DNA of 64,000 nt. It comes from Membranipora membranacea. Taxonomy: Eukaryota; Bryozoa; Gymnolaemata; Cheilostomatida; Membraniporidae. Positions 60,411 to 64,000 of this stretch are shown piece after piece. Positions within the stretch are counted from its first letter, which is position 1; the number at the start of each line of letters is the position of its first letter. Location of the stretch: assembly GCA_914767715.1 (NCBI GenBank), contig OU612074.1:4353501-4417500 (forward strand), given 5' to 3'. The notes below the pieces were generated by a model. The model ran no database searches and was not told the origin of the DNA. It worked only from the letters and a program-made list of their open reading frames with translations. The translations under genes and the position numbers were made by a program.

Positions 60411-61884
60411 CCATAGGGTGGCAATGGTGGAATGGAATGTGCTGTGGGATGAGAGAACACAACTCCGAGTAGTGAATAGCGGGCTATCTAATTAGCGCCA
60501 TCGACCCATTCTTTTTTGGGGATGGTGAGATGGCGCAATCGGTTAGCGCGCTTGCTATTCACTGCCAGGCGATTAGTGCCGCAGGAGTTGTGGGTTCGAG
60601 CCCCACTGGGGGAGCTTTCATTGTTGATTGTTCCAGCCCCCAGCACCCTCGGGTGTATACCTCTCCTGTGTACTTGTCTACTGACTGACTCATGGAAAAG
60701 ACATGTGACAGCATGGAAAGACATGCTGACAAGCTGGAAAGACAGCTAAAACCTACTACAAGGGGTCCCAGCAATGGGCCATGTAAGGCCAATAACCCTA
60801 ACACGTACGCTGTGTTTCATAGGGTGGCAATGGTGGAATGGAATGTGCTGTGGGATGAGAGAACACAACTCCGAGTAGTGAATAGCGGGCTATCTAATTA
60901 GCGCCATCGACCCATTCTTTTTTGGGGATGGTGAGATGGCGCAATCGGTTAGCGCGCTTGCTATTCACTGCCAGGCGATTAGTGCCGCAGGAGTTGTGGG
61001 TTCGAGCCCCACTGGGGGAGCTTTCATTGTTGATTGTTCCAGCCCCCAGCACCCTCGGGTGTATACCTCTCCTGTGTACTTGTCTACTGACTGACTCATG
61101 GAAAAGACATGTGACAGCATGGAAAGACATGCTGACAAGCTGGAAAGACAGCTAAAACCTACTACAAGGGGTCCCAGCAATGGGCCATGTAAGGCCAATA
61201 ACCCTAACACGTACGCTGTGTTTCATAGGGTGGCAATGGTGGAATGGAATGTGCTGTGGGATGAGAGAACACAACTCCGAGTAGTGAATAGCGGGCTATC
61301 TAATTAGCGCCATCGACCCATTCTTTTTTGGGGATGGTGAGATGGCGCAATCGGTTAGCGCGCTTGCTATTCACTGCCAGGCGATTAGTGCCGCAGGAGT
61401 TGTGGGTTCGAGCCCCACTGGGGGAGCTTTCATTGTTGATTGTTCCAGCCCCCAGCACCCTCGGGTGTATACCTCTCCTGTGTACTTGTCTACTGACTGA
61501 CTCATGGAAAAGACATGTGACAGCATGGAAAGACATGCTGACAAGCTGGAAAGACAGCTAAAACCTACTACAAGGGGTCCCAGCAATGGGCCATGTAAGG
61601 CCAATAACCCTAACACGTACGCTGTGTTTCATAGGGTGGCAATGGTGGAATGGAATGTGCTGTGGGATGAGAGAACACAACTCCGAGTAGTGAATAGCGG
61701 GCTATCTAATTAGCGCCATCGACCCATTCTTTTTTGGGGATGGTGAGATGGCGCAATCGGTTAGCGCGCTTGCTATTCACTGCCAGGCGATTAGTGCCGC
61801 AGGAGTTGTGGGTTCGAGCCCCACTGGGGGAGCTTTCATTGTTGATTGTTCCAGCCCCCAGCACCCTCGGGTGTATACCTCTCC
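60411..61884 (+). repeat. 406-bp tandem array, about 3.6 copies, each with a tRNA-like pol III promoter
   Basis: Equivalent points fall at 60516, 60922, 61328 and 61734, exactly 406 apart, and the copies look identical. Each unit has an A-box TGGCGCAATCGGTTAGCGCG with a paired D-arm and a B-box GGTTCGAGCCCC with a paired T-arm (GTGGG/CCCAC). The 5' and 3' acceptor halves do not pair, so it is a SINE head or pseudo-tRNA rather than a working tRNA. The last unit is cut after GTATACCTCTCC. The overlapping open frames repeat with the unit and are not genes. Confidence 0.9.
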
Positions 61885-62261
61885 TTATAGAATATCAATA
61901 CACTACACCCCAAGTGAATCAATAATAAAGATAACATCAAACTTTTGCATGAGGATAGTGTGTGGTATTTGTTGTGGGTATTTGATTTCATTTGTGATAA
62001 GCTATGCTCTTATTGCACTGCCAATCCCAGTGATTTGCGAAATAGATTATTATGGCTAAATAGAAATTGGAATTTTAGGCATGTTAAAAAACTGATTTTG
62101 CAGGTGAACTGGATAAATCAAGGCAATGATTTCAATAGCATAACATTACATTAATTATGCCTTTCTACCCTGGCGCCTTTAAATCAATATTTTTACAAAC
62201 ATCATATTTTAACATCATGGGGATTCATTTTCACCTGTGGCAACTGCCTTGGTTAGTCCAT
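61885..62261. other. No gene recognised
   Basis: Unique-looking sequence between the tandem array and duplicated segment A. Confidence 0.4.
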
Positions 62262-62752
62262 GTTATGTGAATGTGGACACCTGCATCCACTCCCCTGCCA
62301 ACAGTGTCTGGTAATTACGCCTATACGATAGTTCTATATGAGCAGCCACAGCTGACAGGTACAGATGTCAGGCATTTTATGATCATTTTGATGGAAGGCA
62401 AGACGATGGGTTAATTGACACCTGGTAGGCCTAATATATTCATGCAGAGTATAAGTCACACTACCCCAAACTTCTACACCTACACAAGATTACGTAAAAA
62501 GAGGGAGTAACAAAATGAGAAATGCTAATAATTTTTGAATTTGAGATGGCTGTGTTATCGCTTTACGCTTTACATTTAACACTTTCTATGCCTTTTGTAC
62601 TCTTTAAAAAAACACGAATATGACCAGACTTTAATCTCCTTCAGTAGTATACTATAAGAGTCTATATCAGGGGCTTTTACTCGCCCAGAAGGGGAATTCC
62701 CTACAATTATTGATTTTAAAAGCCAAAGCCAATAAACTAATAGCCTAATACT
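62262..62752. repeat. Duplicated segment A, inverted copy
   Basis: Complement of 31966-32465. Confidence 0.85.
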
Positions 62753-62765
62753 GGCATAAACATTC

Positions 62766-64000
62766 ACAGTATGTCAGCTGTCTAGAACACTTATATCATT
62801 CACATAAGGCTGTGGATATTTTACATTATAGGGGATTCCCCGCTGCTAACAAACAGTATTCATTACACAGAATGCACAATCTGAAAGCTTTATCATAGCA
62901 ATCTCAATCACCCTTCATCAACAAGTGATAACTAATAGTTAACTACAATACCTTATTTGCGTTGGATAAGCCAGTCATGAGACACGTTCATAGCAAGTTC
63001 ATAGCCCACTCACACTTGAGAACTGTTAGAGACACCAAAAGCTAAGGGAGGACTTCACTTCGGTATGTGTATTAGAAAATACATTTCAAGATAGTGGTCT
63101 GCACTGAATATCCTCTTACAATGGACTGCCTTCTCTGTAGTTTATACAAGTCCAGTGGAAAGGCCTCTACAACCGGGGCATGCAACTGCTGGACTTGCTC
63201 AAACTAAAGAAGGCATGTGCTTTTAACAGCTGCGTTGCAATGATTATGTTTATTAGTAAATGATCATACTTAAATAAAAGATGTACAGAACAAGTGTTAT
63301 CTCTGAAACTAGGGGTTTTAGGAAAACTGATACAACTAAACTCAATACAATCGATAGAACAGGCTCACCTCAAATCACTGTTACAAATGTCTGACTTGCT
63401 CAAGCAAGATCTTCTCAGTACCGAGCTATCAGTGGATTGTCCTCTCTACTAGCCGCCATCCTTTTGGGTGACTCTACAAGTAATATAATTCTCATATGAG
63501 TAATCTAGCTGTCCTCACGAGTATAGGCTACATGTTGCACAGAAAACAGTCATGAGTAGAGTCCCTTTCCCAATCTTGCCTACTTCTTTTTCTTTAATTT
63601 TTTGGTTGTAGCGTCCTTCAAGTTTTTCATTGTTTTGATTGGATCCATAATATGTAATAATATATATGTATATATGTATTTGGTACAAAGGGATAATATG
63701 ATTCCTCAGTATGAAATATGATAGTAGTCTGCATGCATGTTTGCCGCTACGTGGCTGACTGGTTTTTGGCTGAGTCATGTTGTTTAAACCTTTGTACGCA
63801 ACTACATGTAAAAATAGGAGTTGCCTTCCTTTTTATGTGTGGTGGGGAAACTCCAACGTAATATATGATTGCTATTAGAATTTGACTAATATTCAATATA
63901 GCACTAGTGTGAATTTCTCAATGTAGTTTGCAGTAGTACTCCATTTTGATATATCACTGCTACTGTTTGTAGGCTTCACGCTTGCAAACTTTGCTATGTT
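62766..64000. repeat. Duplicated segment B, direct copy, continuing past the window
   Basis: Same orientation as 33147-34390; differs by scattered substitutions and a few short indels (for example extra bases near 63280). Confidence 0.85.

Noticed and set aside
60516-61734. Four functional tRNA genes
   Set aside because: A and B boxes and D/T arms are good, but the acceptor stem does not pair and the anticodon region is abnormal, so SINE-like.
60411-61884. CRISPR array
   Set aside because: Repeats are 406 bp and contiguous with no short repeat-spacer pattern; the DNA is eukaryotic.

Overview
This is AT-rich nuclear DNA from a multicellular animal. Genes are split by GT-AG introns, the only ordinary host genes recognised are a RING/B-box (TRIM-like) protein and translation initiation factor eIF4G, and the remainder is dense, nested mobile DNA. 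An invertebrate, possibly a marine one such as a sponge or cnidarian, fits, but the sequence does not settle the species. All exon joins were made by hand from splice consensus, reading phase and domain homology.

Region 1 (1-31.5 kb). On the + strand, 134-2282, lie the exons of a P-element/THAP9-type transposase whose 5' end is outside the window. Tail to tail with it on the - strand, with only about 60 bases between stop codons, is a nine-exon gene running from 24227 down to 2342. It encodes a PIF1-family DNA helicase with a long C-terminal extension and a PHD finger. Its introns hold a 345-bp tandem array, tRNA-derived SINEs, a CR1/L2-like LINE interrupted by a non-LTR element carrying a restriction-enzyme-like endonuclease, a second LINE, and a 3.5-kb inverted-repeat element. 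A complete-ended Gypsy-type LTR retrotransposon (24257-31254, TSD AGCTG) sits 30 bases upstream of the helicase ATG. It has a well-formed gag-pol -1 frameshift signal but no integrase and a broken pol. Transposase and helicase together may be the two genes of one very large P-type transposon; this is the most novel-looking candidate here.

Region 2 (31.5-35 kb). Non-coding repeat whose parts recur, partly inverted, at 62.2-64 kb.

Region 3 (35-53.8 kb). A RING/B-box gene (nine in-phase exons, 35011-39598) is followed by a TE-filled gap (an inverted-repeat element containing a decayed LINE) and then 15 in-phase exons of eIF4G (MIF4G, MA3 and W2 domains, 45172-53825). Both sets of exons are on the + strand and the phases at the junction match, so either they are two neighbouring genes or one unusual RING-eIF4G fusion. 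A hAT transposase remnant lies in one eIF4G intron, and a second copy of one exon's 3' splice site lies in another.

Region 4 (53.8-64 kb). No gene recognised. It holds a 300-bp dispersed repeat, a 500-bp long inverted repeat, a perfect 406-bp tandem array carrying tRNA-like pol III promoter sequence, and the second copy of the region 2 repeat.
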